A stretch of DNA of 64,000 nt from Chrysemys picta bellii (GCF_011386835.1 NC_088804.1:37931549-37995548), one strand, 5' to 3'. Shown: positions 23,948 through 33,045, numbered from the stretch's first letter. Program-made: numbers and translations. Notes: generated by a model from the sequence alone, not told the origin.

Positions 23948-23960
23948 CTGTATAAAGCCA
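23948..23960 (+). promoter_or_regulatory. TATA box of the LTR-like repeat
   Basis: 'ctgtataaagcc' has the form of a pol II core promoter TATA. The equivalent spot in the homologous repeat at 2617 reads 'ctgtttaaagg'. The unrelated LTR-like unit at 41.7-42.4 kb has 'tataaaga' in its own orientation. Function today is unknown. Confidence 0.4.
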
Positions 23961-24177
23961 GACAGTTCCCTACAGTTAGGGGGCTGCTCCTGGGAAAGGT
24001 TGCTGGGAAGTAGACTACAGTCACTCCCTGAGCGGAGGGTACTGGTAGGTGGGCAAACCCAGAGAGTGGGGAAGTTAGATAGGTAGGAAGAAGCCCAGGG
24101 AAACAGCAGCAAAGGGTAGGATGATACAGAGACCTTGACTGCCTGTTATAGGGCCCCTGGGCTGGAATCCAGTATAG

Positions 24178-24453
24178 CAGTGTTTCCCAAACTTGGGACG
24201 CCGCTTGTTTAGGGAGAGCCCCTGGCGGGCCGGGCCGGTGTGTTTACCTGCCGCGTCCGCAGGTTCGGCCGATCCACCGCTCCAGGCCAACGGGGGCTGC
24301 GGGAAGCGGCACGGGCCGAGGGACTTGGGGGCTGCTGGAAGCGGCGGCCAGTAAGTCCCTCGGCCCACGCCGCTTCCCGCAGTCCCCGTTGGCCTGGAGC
24401 GGTGAACCAGCCAGTGGGAGCCACAAGCGGCATCCCAAGTTTGGGAAACACTG
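24178..24453. mobile_element. hAT MITE, family A core with different termini
   Basis: The termini CAGTGTTTCCCAAACTTGGGA and TCCCAAGTTTGGGAAACACTG are inverted repeats, flanked by a perfect 8 bp duplication 'cagtatag' (24,170-24,177 and 24,454-24,461). Inside, 'cctggcgggccgggccggtg' and 'gcaggttcggccgat' are shared with family A (1754, 51,548, 54,446), whose termini are quite different. It encodes no protein; overlapping frames of 112-150 codons are GC artefacts. It inserted into the LTR-like repeat. Confidence 0.9.
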
Positions 24454-25026
24454 CAGTATAGAACGTGGGCCTGCGTTCCCCTATCAACCACTGGGGAGTG
24501 GCAAGGATGTTGGAGATGCGAGACCAACAGTGGATCTGGAAAGACACTGAATTCCCTGGAAGAGGAGGGACTTAGTGACCTGGCTGGAGGGTCAAGCTAT
24601 GAAGAGGAGACAGCAGATCCAGGAATGAGCATGGCCACAGAGCGAGACAGTACAAGGGAAGATGGCACCGGAGGGGGAGCACAAGCCTGGCAGAGCTAAT
24701 TCTCAGGACAGCCAGTAGGAGGCACTGCAAGCGGTGAGTGGACCCAATGACAGGCAGCCTGTTTTCATCTGTATAATGCTTAGTGATCATAGACTTTTTG
24801 TAGTCTTCTCTTAGTCCATGTTTGATCACATCACAAATCTCCCATATGCAGGGCCTACTCTTGCCAATTCCTACCCATGCAAGGTGCTCTGGTGACTTCG
24901 CTCAGACTAATCCTGCAAGCATAGGTAAGGACTCCTCAGGAGAGAAAGGATTGGCAATATAGGTTCCTTGCTCTGGTACCATTCTTCAGGAGGAGTTATC
25001 CTCGAGAGAGGTCCAGAAATCATATA

Positions 25027-25223
25027 CACCTCTAATGTTGATATAACGCTGTCCTCGGGAGCCAAAAAATCTTACCGCATTATAGGTGAAACCGCGTTAT
25101 ATCAAACTTGATTTGATCCACCGGAGTGCGCAGCCCCGCCCCTCTCCCACCCCAGAGCACTGCTTTACCGCGTTATATCCAAATTTGTGTTATATCGGGT
25201 CGTGTTATAGCGGGGTAGAGGTG
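25027..25223. mobile_element. Mariner/pogo-like MITE
   Basis: A 197 bp element flanked by TA on both sides (25,025-25,026 and 25,224-25,225). The ends read CACCTCTA... and ...TAGAGGTG. The body repeats 'gatataacgc', 'cgcgttatatc' and 'gtgttatagcgggg' in inverted order. The TA target and such ends fit Tc1/mariner-type (pogo/Tigger) non-autonomous elements. Confidence 0.8.
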
Positions 25224-25225
25224 TA

Positions 25226-27279
25226 GTAGTGAGTATTCAAGCTCAGTCCTGAGGTCAGAGCTGGGCAATATTTGCTTTCCACAATCTTTCAGTTGATTGA
25301 GTTTTACTATCACAAATGTTCACAGAAAGCAAATTTCCACATTGTAGGGCAAGCATTCAGGTAAACTGAATACTAAATTCTGAAGTGCAATTATTCACAC
25401 CACAACTGCCTGCATGCTCATCCAGTCAGGGAACACACTTTGCATGGTACTGTTTATCTGACGGCGCTCAATCCATTGAGTAAACTATTTGAATAGACAC
25501 TTGCTGAATAAATTTGAACAAGTACATTTGAGGATCAGCGCCTGGACACACTGCAATCAGCTAATGGATATTCCATGAGCAGAAAAAGAGGTTAAATCTG
25601 ACAAATGATTTGTTATCAATTATTGGCTCATCTCTAACTGAGATGCACCCACAACCCAGGGGGAACCCAGGAATAGAGTAGCAAGAAGTACTACAGGTCA
25701 GGATTGTAAAGCTTAATACAAGATGGTTTGCATATTGCTTGACTACACTATCTCTGGGTCAAGCCACAGCTCCTAGCCCTTCACTTAGTTGAGTACAAGT
25801 AAGCATTAAATGGAATGTGTCAATGTTTTCCTTAAGTCTAGAGTGTATCTGTTCATTTCATATTGAAAATTGCTATTCATAAGGGCTCTGTGCATGGAGC
25901 TACTTGCAGGTCCGTTCCATTTTATTCTCTACATATAGAATATGTAGGATAAACTGCAAAATTGCTTTTTATTTTGATTCTCCCCCGCAATTTTGAAATG
26001 TTCCAGTACCTGGTGACTAACTTTGGTCAGTGCTCCACTCAATTATCTTCTTTGCAAACCTGCAGGTGATGCTGTGTTTACCACAAATTAGTTTCCCAGA
26101 AACATAACATCCTTGCAAGGAGTTTGTACACATAGCCAGCATATAAAGGAAATCATTCAAATGAATCTTAACATGATTCCCTTTCAGTGTCCCGTCAGCA
26201 TCAGCATTTCATTTAAAACTTCAGTATAAGACATTTTTGGAGCTGTAAAACCTCTTGATGACTAAGTTTTAGTTTAGCATTTACTTCTGTATCCTGATTA
26301 TGAATCTCATGGTGCATTTTGAGGTCTATTTTAATCGCCTACTGTTTCTCTGGTGCAGGTAATATAGGAGAATTGCCAGCTAGGTTGGGGGTTTACAGAG
26401 GCACAGGCCCCTGGCTACAAATGAAATTTTAAATAAACTCTCTCTCTTAGGAGTGTTTCAAGTTTACAGGCTTTTCACAGAGCCATGCAAATCAAAGAGG
26501 GGTGGTTGGGGGTGATTTTTGGTTTGTTTTCCTCCCTTCTCTCTTTTAAGCCAGCTGAGGCCTGGTTTCGGCACTCAGCAGTAGGCCTCACGGAATCCCA
26601 GCAGGCTCAGTCTCAGCTAATCGGCTTGAGTTTTCACAGCTGAAATAGAAGGCCCCAGTAATCCCTAAACTGACCCTTGCTGTGGCTCTCGCCACAGAGG
26701 TGCTATAGAATTTAGGCACCCTAACGCTTTTACAAACATCTGTATCAGGCCTGGGGTGGGGGAGAGCGAGCAAGGACCATTATTTATTCCAAAACCCTAT
26801 TATTTGTGGGTGGCAATGGAAAATAAAGCAAGACTTTTGAATGGGAAACCAGGAAGTGTTGTTGTTGGTTTTTTTTCATTCAGAAACAATTGTAACATTC
26901 ATCTATTTTGGCAGAAAAGATTTTTATGATAATGAACAATACTTTAAACAAATTTCACATTTTTTTTTAAATTAGATAATCAGCTTGGGTTTATAGAAAC
27001 CTCCTAATAGCAGTGGAATCTAATGAAAACCTTTCTGTTGAGAAATTTTCCATTGCAGATGTTCTGGGATGACAAGGTTCTTTTGCCAGGGGTTTCACCA
27101 CACTGGAAAATTCATTAATTCTAATTTAACTTCACACCAAACTGTGGCCTCAGGTTTTGGATCAAATTCACCTCATCCTTTTACTTTTGTACCATATGCC
27201 CATTACAAAAATCTGGTTGGGGAAAGAATTAATGTGTCGCACGCTATTAGCCAGAGTAACAGGGTGACTTGCCCCTTTT
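25226..27279. other. Unique sequence
   Basis: I find no gene, RNA or repeat family. A T run lies at about 26,870-26,877. Confidence 0.45.
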
Positions 27280-27560
27280 AAGGCTGATGACCTGGAGCCA
27301 GCCAGACCCAGTTTCTCAGGAGGCACATCTGAGCAGGCATCACCTGCTTCCCCTATAAAGACCAGCAGGAAGGTGCAGAGAGAGGATTCTTGGTGAGACC
27401 AGAGTGGGGATGGAGAGAAACATGGAAAGGGTGCAGAGGCTGCTGGGAGTCAGTAGACCTCAGCAGAAAAACCTGAGACTTGGTGTGTGGGACTACAGGC
27501 AAGAAAGGCCTGGGAGTGACCTAATAAAAAGAGATAAATAGACAGACTTGAGGAGGTACT
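27280..27560 (+). repeat. Possible LTR-like repeat fragment
   Basis: 'cttcccctataaagaccagc' has a TATA box (27,354-27,359), followed by a purine-rich tract with 'ggtgcagagagagg', 'gagaccagagtgggg' and 'aaggcctgggagtgacc'. Layout and composition resemble the LTR-like repeats at 2617 and 23,810, but I cannot align them. Boundaries are guesses. Confidence 0.3.
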
Positions 27561-27764
27561 TCAGAACTTTTATTTTGAATGTTCGATTGATTAAAAACAG
27601 AACCCAAGGGGTTTGCATGGGCAAAAGCATTAGAGAGTTATTGAAGAAACCCCTTGAAGTGGTAAACTAAGGCAGTGGCCGTTTGGCGGGCTGCCCTGAG
27701 GCACTGGTGGGTGGGAGGCATCTCACTCGTTGGCAGTCAGTAGTTATCAGAATTCACAAGTGTA

Positions 27765-27905
27765 CTGATTAAGGCACGTACTGTTTCAGCAAGACACTTA
27801 GGAACATGCTTCACTTAAATTTCAAATCCCATTTAATTCAATTGGATGATTCATACACTTAGAGTTAAGTGTGTGCTTAAGTGCTTTGCCTAATCAGGGC
27901 CTACA
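27765..27905. mobile_element. Palindromic short repeat, copy 3
   Basis: It begins 'actgattaaggcacgtac' and ends 'gtgcttaagtgctttgccta' 'atcagggcc'. The arms are inverted and the centre has 'tttaattcaattgg'. Same family as 20,725. Confidence 0.5.
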
Positions 27906-28314
27906 AACATGATCTAAAGCTCAGTGACGTCTACCCATCAATAATGTCAATGGTCTTCAAATGTATATGGGGACACTATTTTTTCCCCATAGCTTCATGG
28001 CTGCAAGTGGGTATATATTAAGATGGTTTGTATCAACAGAAACATATTTACTGCAAAATCCAAACTACCAGCAACATAAGATACTCTCCCTCATCAGCTA
28101 ATCAGGGGTGTGGGGAGAAGCTCTGTTTAAAATGACAACAGTTGTAAATTAACAAGCTAATGTTCATGCACAGTGAGAAAAATAGATCTCACTATGTCAT
28201 CTCTCTTCTAAAAATGCAGATGAGCTAAAAAGAAAATCAACAATGACTACAAATAGTGACATTTTTATACTTTTTAGCCCTCCAGCCACTAGATCATCAT
28301 AAAAACTTGTTCAG
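27906..28314. other. Unique sequence
   Basis: Nothing is recognised in this AT-rich stretch. Confidence 0.45.
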
Positions 28315-28528
28315 GTCATAAGAACGGCCATACTTGATCAGACCAATGGTCCATCTAGCCCAGAAGACAGTAGTCAATGCCAGGTGCTTCTGAGGGAATG
28401 AACAGAACAGGTAATCATCAAGTGATCCATCCCCAGTTGTCCACTCCCAGCTTCTGTAAAACAGAGGCTAGGGACGCTATCCCTGCCCATCCTGGCTAAT
28501 AGCCATTGATGGACCTATTCTTCATGAA
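28315..28528 (-). mobile_element. Old CR1 3' end, left half
   Basis: 'cataagaacggccatacttg', 'gaccaatggtccatctagcc', 'ggtaatcatcaagtgatcc' and 'ctggctaatagccattgatg' are the complement of a CR1 3' end. The copy stops at 'cttcatgaa' and resumes at 33,124 with 'cttcatgaatttatctag'. The two halves share 13-14 bases (28,515-28,528 and 33,124-33,137), which are the target duplication of the inserted PLE composite. Confidence 0.8.
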
Positions 28529-28711
28529 CAAAAAAGAGTCTGGTGGCACCTTAAAGACTAACAGCTTTATTTGAGCATAAGCTTTTGCGGGTAAAAAACT
28601 CACTTCTTCAGATGCATAGAGTGAAAGTTACAGATGCAGGCATTGTATACTGTCACATGGAGAGCAGGGAGTTACTTTGCAAGTGGAGAACCAGTGTTGA
28701 CAGGGCCAATT
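28529..28711 (-). mobile_element. PLE arm A, 3' terminal part
   Basis: The complement of this stretch matches 32,900-33,105 closely ('gaattggccctgtcaacac', 'taactccctgctctccatg', 'ggtggcacc/gccaccagac'). It is the 3' end of an inverted PLE copy. It lacks about 35 terminal bases compared with the right arm. The upstream part of the same arm is at 32,120-32,288, separated by the CR1 insertion. Confidence 0.85.
28578..28616 (-). ncRNA. Hammerhead-ribozyme-like core, PLE arm A
   Basis: On the minus strand CTGAAGA (28,605-28,611) is followed by a short stem-loop and then AAAA (28,583-28,586) where GAAA is required. PLEs are known to carry minimal hammerhead ribozymes at this place. The G-to-A change in the conserved GAAA box probably abolishes cleavage. 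Confidence 0.5.
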
Positions 28712-28786
28712 CATAGATTCTAGGACTGGAAGAGACCTCGAGAGGTCCTAGAGTCCAGTCCCCTGCATGGCAGGACCAAATACTGT

Positions 28787-29416
28787 CTAGACCATCCCTG
28801 ATAGACATTTATCTAACCTACTCTTAAATATCTCCAGAGATGGAGATTCCACAACCTCCCTAGGCAATTTATTCCAGTGTTTAACCACCCTGACAGTTAG
28901 GAACTTTTTCCTAACATCCAACTTAGACCTCCCTTGCTGCAGTTTAAGCCCATTGCTTCTTGTTCTATCCTTAGAGGCTAAGGTGAACAAGTTTTCTCCC
29001 TCCTCCTTATGACACCCTTTTAGATACCTGAAAACTGCTATCATGTCCCTTCTCAGTCTTCTCTTTTCCAAACTAAACAAACCCAGTTCTTTCAGCCTTC
29101 CTTCATAGGTCATGTTCTCAAGACCTTTAATCATTCTTGTTGCTCTTCTCTGGACCCTCTCCAATTTCTCGACATCTTTCTTGAAATGTGGTGCCCAGAA
29201 CTGGACACAATACTCCAGCTGAGGCCTAACCAGAGCAGAGTATAGCAGAAGAATGACTTCTCGTGTCTTGCTCACAACACACCTGTTAATACATCCCAGA
29301 ATCACGTTTGCTTTTTTTGCAACAGCATCACACTGTTGACTCATATTTAGCTTGTGGTCCACTATAACCCCTAGATCCCTTTCTGCCGTACTCCTTCCTA
29401 GACAGTCTCTTCCCAT
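28787..29416 (-). pseudogene. CR1 ORF2 C-terminal RT thumb/tail region
   Basis: This 209-codon open frame covers the end of CR1 ORF2. Near residues 16-19 it has the 'DLGV' region after the palm, then 'ALVRPQLEYC' (about 62-71), 'WAPHFKKDVEKLERVQRRATR' spread over 74-95, and 'HWNKLPREVV' (about 181-190). These are conserved in CR1/LINE proteins. It ends at the normal stop, leaving a 3' UTR of roughly 75 bases. The Met at 29,416 is internal to the ancestral protein. In CR1 the whole ORF2 product nicks target DNA and copies its RNA there. Confidence 0.9.
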
Positions 29417-29431
29417 TCTGTATGTGTGAAA

Positions 29432-29686
29432 CTAATTTTTTCTTCCTAAGTGGAGCACTTTGCATTTGTCTTTGTTAAACTTCATCCTGTTTAACTCAGA
29501 CCATTTCTCCAATTTGTCCAGATCATTTTGAATTATGACCCTGTCCTCCAAAGCAGTTGCAATCCCTCCCAGTTTGGTATCATCCGCAAACTTAATAAGT
29601 GTACTTTCTATGCCAATATCTAAGTCGTTGATGAAGATATTGAACAGAGCCGGTCCCAAAACAGACCCCTGTGGAACCCCACTCAT
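29432..29686 (-). pseudogene. CR1 reverse transcriptase palm fragment
   Basis: An 84-codon piece that starts 'SGVPQGSVLGP' (RT motif B region) and carries the catalytic FADD motif at residues 33-36, followed by 'MKFNKDKCKVLHLG' (about 68-81). It sits directly upstream of the C-terminal piece but in another frame, so a frameshift separates them near 29,420-29,435. The active-site aspartates are intact in this copy. Confidence 0.9.
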
Positions 29687-29883
29687 TATGCCTTTCCAGC
29701 AGGATTGGGAACCATTAATAACTACTGAGTATGGTTATCCAGCCAGTTATGCACCCACCTTATAGTAGCCCCATCTAAATTGTATTTGCCTAGTTTATCG
29801 ATAAGAATATCATGAGAGACCATATCAAATGCCTTACTAAAGTCTAGGTATACCACATCCACAGCTTCTCCCTTATCCACAAA
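29687..29883 (-). pseudogene. CR1 RT motif A region, frame broken
   Basis: The minus strand encodes a recognisable 'YLDFSKAFD' RT motif A at about 29,824-29,855, so the first catalytic aspartate is present. The surrounding frame is interrupted: a TGA lies just after the upstream piece and a frameshift before 'SGVPQG'. No long open frame spans it, but homology shows that the RT domain continues through here. Confidence 0.8.
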
Positions 29884-30399
29884 TCACGTTATCCTATCAA
29901 AGAAAACTATCAGATTGGTTTGACACAATTTGTTCTTTACAAATCCATGCTGGCTGTTCCCTATCACCTTATCACCTTCCAAGTGTTTGCAGATGATTTC
30001 CTTAATTACTTGCTCCATTATCTTCCCTGGCACAGAAATTAAACTAACTGGTCTGTAGTTTCCTGGGTTGTTTTTATTTCCCTTTTTATAGATGGGCACT
30101 ATATTTGCCCTTTTCCAGTCTTCTGGAATCTCTCCCGTCTCCCATGATTTTCCAAAGATAATAGCTAGAGGCTCAGATACCTCCTCTATTAGCTCCTTGA
30201 ATATTCTAGGATGCATTTCATCAGGCCCTGGTGACTTGCAGGCATCTAACTTTTCTAAGTGATTTTTAGCTTGCTCTGTTTTTATTTTATCTGCTAAACC
30301 TACCCCCTTCCCATTAGCATTCACTATGTTAGGCATTGCTTCAGACTTCTCGGTGAAGACTGAAACAAAGAAGTCATTAAGCATCTCTGCCATTTCCAA
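29884..30399 (-). pseudogene. CR1 RT N-terminal (fingers) fragment
   Basis: A 171-codon frame with '[16 protein letters not shown]' (about 54-69), '[13 protein letters not shown]' (about 97-109), 'NYRPVSL' (about 118-124) and 'QHGFVKNK' (about 150-157), the RT 0 to 3 blocks of CR1 elements in the right order. It begins at an internal Met within '[10 protein letters not shown]'. The frame continues upstream without a Met as the linker. Confidence 0.92.
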
Positions 30400-31086
30400 G
30401 TTTCCTGTTACTGTTTCTCCCTCTTCACTAAGCAGTGGGCCTACCCTGTCTTTGGTCTTCCTCTTGCTTCTAATGTATTGATAAAAAGTCTTCTTGTTTC
30501 TCTTTATTCCTGTAGCTAGTTTGAGCTCATTTTGTGCCTTTGCCTTTCTAATCTTGCCCCTGCATTCCTGTGTTTGCCTAAATTCATCCTTTGTAATCTG
30601 TCCTAGTTTCCATTTTATATGACTCCTTTTTATTTTTTAAATCATGCAAGATCTTCTGGTTAAGCCAAGCTGGTCTTTTCCCACATTTTCTATTTTTTCT
30701 AACCAGTGGAATAGCTTGCTTTTGGGCCCTTAATAGTGTCCCTTTGAAAAACTACCAACTCTCCTCAGTTGTTTTTCCCCTTAGTCCTGATTCCCATGGG
30801 ACCTTACCTATCAGCTCTCTGAGCTTACCAAAATCTGCCTTCCTGAAATCCATTGTCTCTATTTTGCTGTTCTCCCTTCTACCCTTCCTTAGAATTGCAA
30901 ACTCTGATTTCATGATCACTTTCACCCAAGCTGCCTTCTACTTTCAAATTCTCAATGAGTTCCTCCCTATTTGTTAAAATCAAGTCTAGAACAGCTTCCC
31001 CCCTAGTAGCTTTTTCAACCTTCTGAAATAAAAAGTTGTCTGCAATGCAGTCCAAGAATTTGTTGGATAGTCTGTGCCCCGCTGTG
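30400..31086 (-). pseudogene. CR1 ORF2 endonuclease-RT linker, degraded
   Basis: Translated on the minus strand, parts read as the basic CR1 linker ahead of RT ('[11 protein letters not shown]', '[11 protein letters not shown]', '[13 protein letters not shown]'), running into the RT fragment. Further 5' (30,640-31,086) similarity to the endonuclease C-terminal half persists in scattered frames with several stops. No intact frame is left. Confidence 0.7.
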
Positions 31087-31365
31087 TTATTTTCCCAACA
31101 TATATCCTGATAGTTGAAGTCTGTAGTAGATTCCTAGCATGACATCACCCTTGTTTACCCCTTTTAGCCTAACCCAGGGACTCTCAATACTTCCATCTCC
31201 TATGTCCATCTCTACCTCAGTCCAAGTGTGTACATTTTTAATATAAGGCAACACCTCCTCCCTTTTTCCCCTGTCTATCCTTCCTGAGCAAGCTGTACCC
31301 ATCCACACCAACATTCCAATCATGTGTATTATCCCACCAAGTTTCAGTGATGCCAACAATGTCAT
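31087..31365 (-). pseudogene. CR1 endonuclease fragment, second frame
   Basis: The part from about residue 45 onward reads '..[19 protein letters not shown]..' which is the CR1 endonuclease 'WVR-K....GDV-VGVYYR' block. It overlaps the frame at 31,238-31,555, so a frameshift near 31,240-31,300 moves the protein from one frame to the other. The first ~30 residues are shadow sequence. Confidence 0.8.
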
Positions 31366-31555
31366 AGTTGTATTTATTTATTAGCACTTCCAGTTCTTCC
31401 TGCTTATTACCCATACTTCTCGCATTTGTATATAGGCATCTAAGATACTGGTTTGATCTTTCCTCCCAGTTTTGTCCTGACCCTCCTTTCTCTCTGCCAA
31501 TATAGCCCACACTCCCTCTCATTTCCAACCCATCTCCCAGGTCTCCATGTTCCAC
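31238..31555 (-). pseudogene. CR1 ORF2 endonuclease N-terminal fragment
   Basis: The piece contains 'YTNARSMGNKQEELE' (about 42-56), where Asn of TNARS binds metal, and 'YDIVGITETWW' (about 64-74), where Glu is the catalytic residue of APE-type LINE endonucleases, then 'GGGVALY' at the end. Target-site nicking would be its role. Both key residues are present, but the frame breaks after residue 105. Confidence 0.9.
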
Positions 31556-31591
31556 TTACCTGTGGGCTTTGCTCACCTGTCCCTGTCGAAC

Positions 31592-32089
31592 CTAGTTTAA
31601 AGCCCTCCTCACTAGGTTAGCCAGTCTGTGTCCAAATAGGGTCTTACCCCTCCTCGAAAGGTGAACGCCATCTCTGCCTAGCAGTCCTTCCTCGAATAGC
31701 ATCCAGTGGTCTAGGAAGCCAAAGCCCTCCTGGCGACACCATCTTTGCAGCCAGGCATTCACCTCCATGATGCATCTGTCTCTGCCCGGGCCCCTACCTT
31801 TGACAGGAAGAATCGAAGAGACCACCACCTGCACTCCAAACTCCTTCACCCGTACTCCCAGAGCCCTGTAGTCACTCTTGATCCGCTCAGTGTCACACTG
31901 CGCAGTATCATTTGTGCCCACGGGGATGAGTAGCATGGGGTAGTAGTTAGAGGGCTGGATAATCCTCGACAATGCCTCCGTAACATTTCGGATACGGGCT
32001 CCCGGCAGGCAGCATACCTCCCGAGATGAAATGTCAGGGCGACAGATGGGCACCTCTGTCCCCCTCAGCAGAGAGTCTCTGACCACCAC
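31592..32089 (-). pseudogene. CR1 ORF1 SGNH esterase domain, N-truncated
   Basis: A 165-codon frame with the SGNH hydrolase signature: Ser6 in 'DSLLRG', Asn60 in 'GTND' (58-61), and Asp140/His143 in 'RDGVHLS'. This esterase domain is known from ORF1 of CR1 elements. The usual Gly before 'DSLL' is Arg4 here, which would disturb the oxyanion hole. The homologous frame extends upstream to about 32,115 ('NRKRRVVV') before meeting PLE sequence, so everything N-terminal is lost. The stop at 31,592 ends the protein shortly before the endonuclease frame, the usual CR1 ORF1-ORF2 order. Confidence 0.88.
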
Positions 32090-32119
32090 TACCCTACGTT
32101 TCCTATTTGCAGTGGTGGC

Positions 32120-32288
32120 AATCAGGGTGGATGTAGTCCACTCCCAATAATAGATGAGGAGGTGTCAATTCCAGGAGAGGAAAAGCTGCTTCTGTAATGA
32201 GCCAGCCACTCCCAGTCCCTATTCAAGCCCAGATTAATGGTGTTAAATTTGCAAATGAATTTTAGTTCTGCTGTTTCTCTTTGAAGTC
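32120..32288 (-). mobile_element. PLE arm A, upstream part
   Basis: It is the complement of 32,738-32,893 of the right arm: the words 'aaagagaaacagcagaac', 'gactgggagtggctggctca' and 'ggaattgacacctcctcatc' occur in both. It encodes the C-terminal end of the PLE protein in inverted orientation. Together with 28,529-28,711 it forms one arm, split by the CR1. Confidence 0.85.
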
Positions 32289-32457
32289 TAGTATCAGAGG
32301 GGTAGCCGTGTTAGTCTGAATCTGTAAAAAGCAACAGAGGGTCCTGTGACACCTTTAAGACTAACCAAAGTATTGGGAGCATAAGCTTTCGTGGGTAAGA
32401 ACCTCACTTCAGATGCAAGTAATGGAAATTTCCAGAGGCAGGTATAAATCAGTATGG
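32289..32457 (-). mobile_element. PLE arm B, second inverted 3' end
   Basis: It starts 'gtatcagaggggtagccgtg' and runs through 'ttagtctgaatctg', 'gggtcctgtgacacc' and 'gcataagctttcgtgggtaa'. On the minus strand this is a complete PLE 3' terminus of a slightly different type from arms A and C. It sits between arm A and the plus-strand arm C. Confidence 0.8.
32380..32416 (-). ncRNA. Hammerhead-ribozyme-like core, PLE arm B
   Basis: On the minus strand 'ctgaag' (32,407-32,412) is followed by the arms 'tgagg...cccac' and an intact GAAA (32,387-32,390). Compared with arms A and C, about three bases (aga) of the CUGANGA box are deleted. So this copy keeps GAAA but lost part of the other box, the reverse of arms A and C. 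Confidence 0.45.
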
Positions 32458-32899
32458 CGACACCATCAGAGGACCCAACCACATCAGCCATACCATCAAG
32501 GGCTCATTCACCTGCACATCCACTAATGTTATACATGCCATGTGCTAGCAATGCCCCTCTGCCATGTACATTGGCCAAACTGGACAGTCCCTCTGCAAAA
32601 GAATAAATAGACACAAATCGGACATCAGGAACGGTAACATACATAAGCCAGTCAGTGAACACTTCAATCTCCCTGGTCATTCTATTACAGATTTAAAAGT
32701 CACTATCATTGAACAAAAAAACTTCAGAAACAGACTTCAAAGAGAAACAGCAGAACTAAAATTCATTTGCAAATTTAACACCATTAATCTGGGCTTGAAT
32801 AGGGACTGGGAGTGGCTGGCTCATTACAGAAGCAGCTTTTCCTCTCCTGGAATTGACACCTCCTCATCTATTATTGGGAGTGGACTACATCCACCCTGA
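32458..32899 (+). pseudogene. PLE GIY-YIG endonuclease remnant
   Basis: Downstream of Met at 32,564 the frame runs 111 codons: 'YIGQTGQSLCKRINRHKSDI' (residues 2-21) is the PLE-type GIY-YIG motif with YIG at 2-4, Arg13 and His17. It is followed by 'VSEHFNLPGHS' (about 30-40) and 'LGLNRDWEWL'. The C-terminus is at 32,899. Just upstream, in the same frame, a TAG at about 32,546-32,548 replaces what is normally a Gln codon before 'QCPSA', so the ancestral protein is cut there. In PLEs this domain is fused after the reverse transcriptase and is thought to nick the target. Here RT is missing, so it is a dead fragment. Confidence 0.88.
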
Positions 32900-32989
32900 T
32901 TGAATTGGCCCTGTCAACACTTGTTCTCCACTTGCGAAGTAACTCCCTGCTCTCCATGTGTCAGTATATAATGCCTGCATCTGTAACTT

Positions 32990-33045
32990 TCACTCTATGC
33001 ATCTGAAGAAGTGAGGTTTTTACCCACAAAAGCTTATGCCCAAAT
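32990..33045 (+). ncRNA. Hammerhead-ribozyme-like core, PLE arm C
   Basis: CTGAAGA at 33,003-33,009, the stem 'gtgagg...cccac', then AAAA (33,028-33,031) instead of GAAA, and 'gcttatgcccaaataaa' downstream. The layout matches PLE hammerheads; the A in place of G suggests loss of activity. Confidence 0.5.

Larger units (their letters stand above)
23810..24732 (+). repeat. LTR-like dispersed repeat, copy 2, split by a MITE
   Basis: It starts TGTGATGGGGTGTCC, has a good TATA box ('tataaa', 23,951-23,956) about 140 bases in, and continues with a purine-rich body homologous to 2617-3280. A hAT MITE (24,178-24,453) splits it just after the shared 'gggctggaatcc' block. The remainder resumes as 'gaacgtgggcctgcgttccc', matching 'gttgggcctgagttccc' of copy 1. 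No internal genes are seen. It resembles a solo LTR, but the superfamily cannot be assigned by eye. Confidence 0.55.
28712..32119 (-). mobile_element. CR1 LINE retrotransposon, 5'-truncated
   Basis: About 3.4 kb on the minus strand. The 3' end (28,712 onwards) reads as the complement of the CR1 tail 'gactggactctaggacctc'. Moving 5' come the reverse transcriptase C-terminal region, RT palm, linker, apurinic-type endonuclease, and part of an SGNH esterase domain. The element begins inside the esterase reading frame, so the true 5' end is missing. Stops and frameshifts break the coding sequence into at least six pieces. It lies inside an inverted PLE arm: 28,711 and 32,120 are adjacent in the uninterrupted arm at 32,890-32,900, with at most 1-2 bases duplicated. 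CR1 insertions often lack clear target duplications. Confidence 0.92.

Noticed and set aside
24075..24547. 150- and 112-codon frames
   Set aside because: They span the MITE/LTR-like junction; low-complexity Pro/Arg/Ala composition from palindromic GC-rich DNA.
2617..24732. Endogenous retrovirus with internal genes
   Set aside because: Only LTR-like units are seen; no gag, pol or env similarity lies beside or between them.
28712..32119. Possible host gene on the minus strand with RT homology
   Set aside because: Gene order esterase, endonuclease, RT, and the CR1 3' tail identify a 5'-truncated, broken CR1 LINE.
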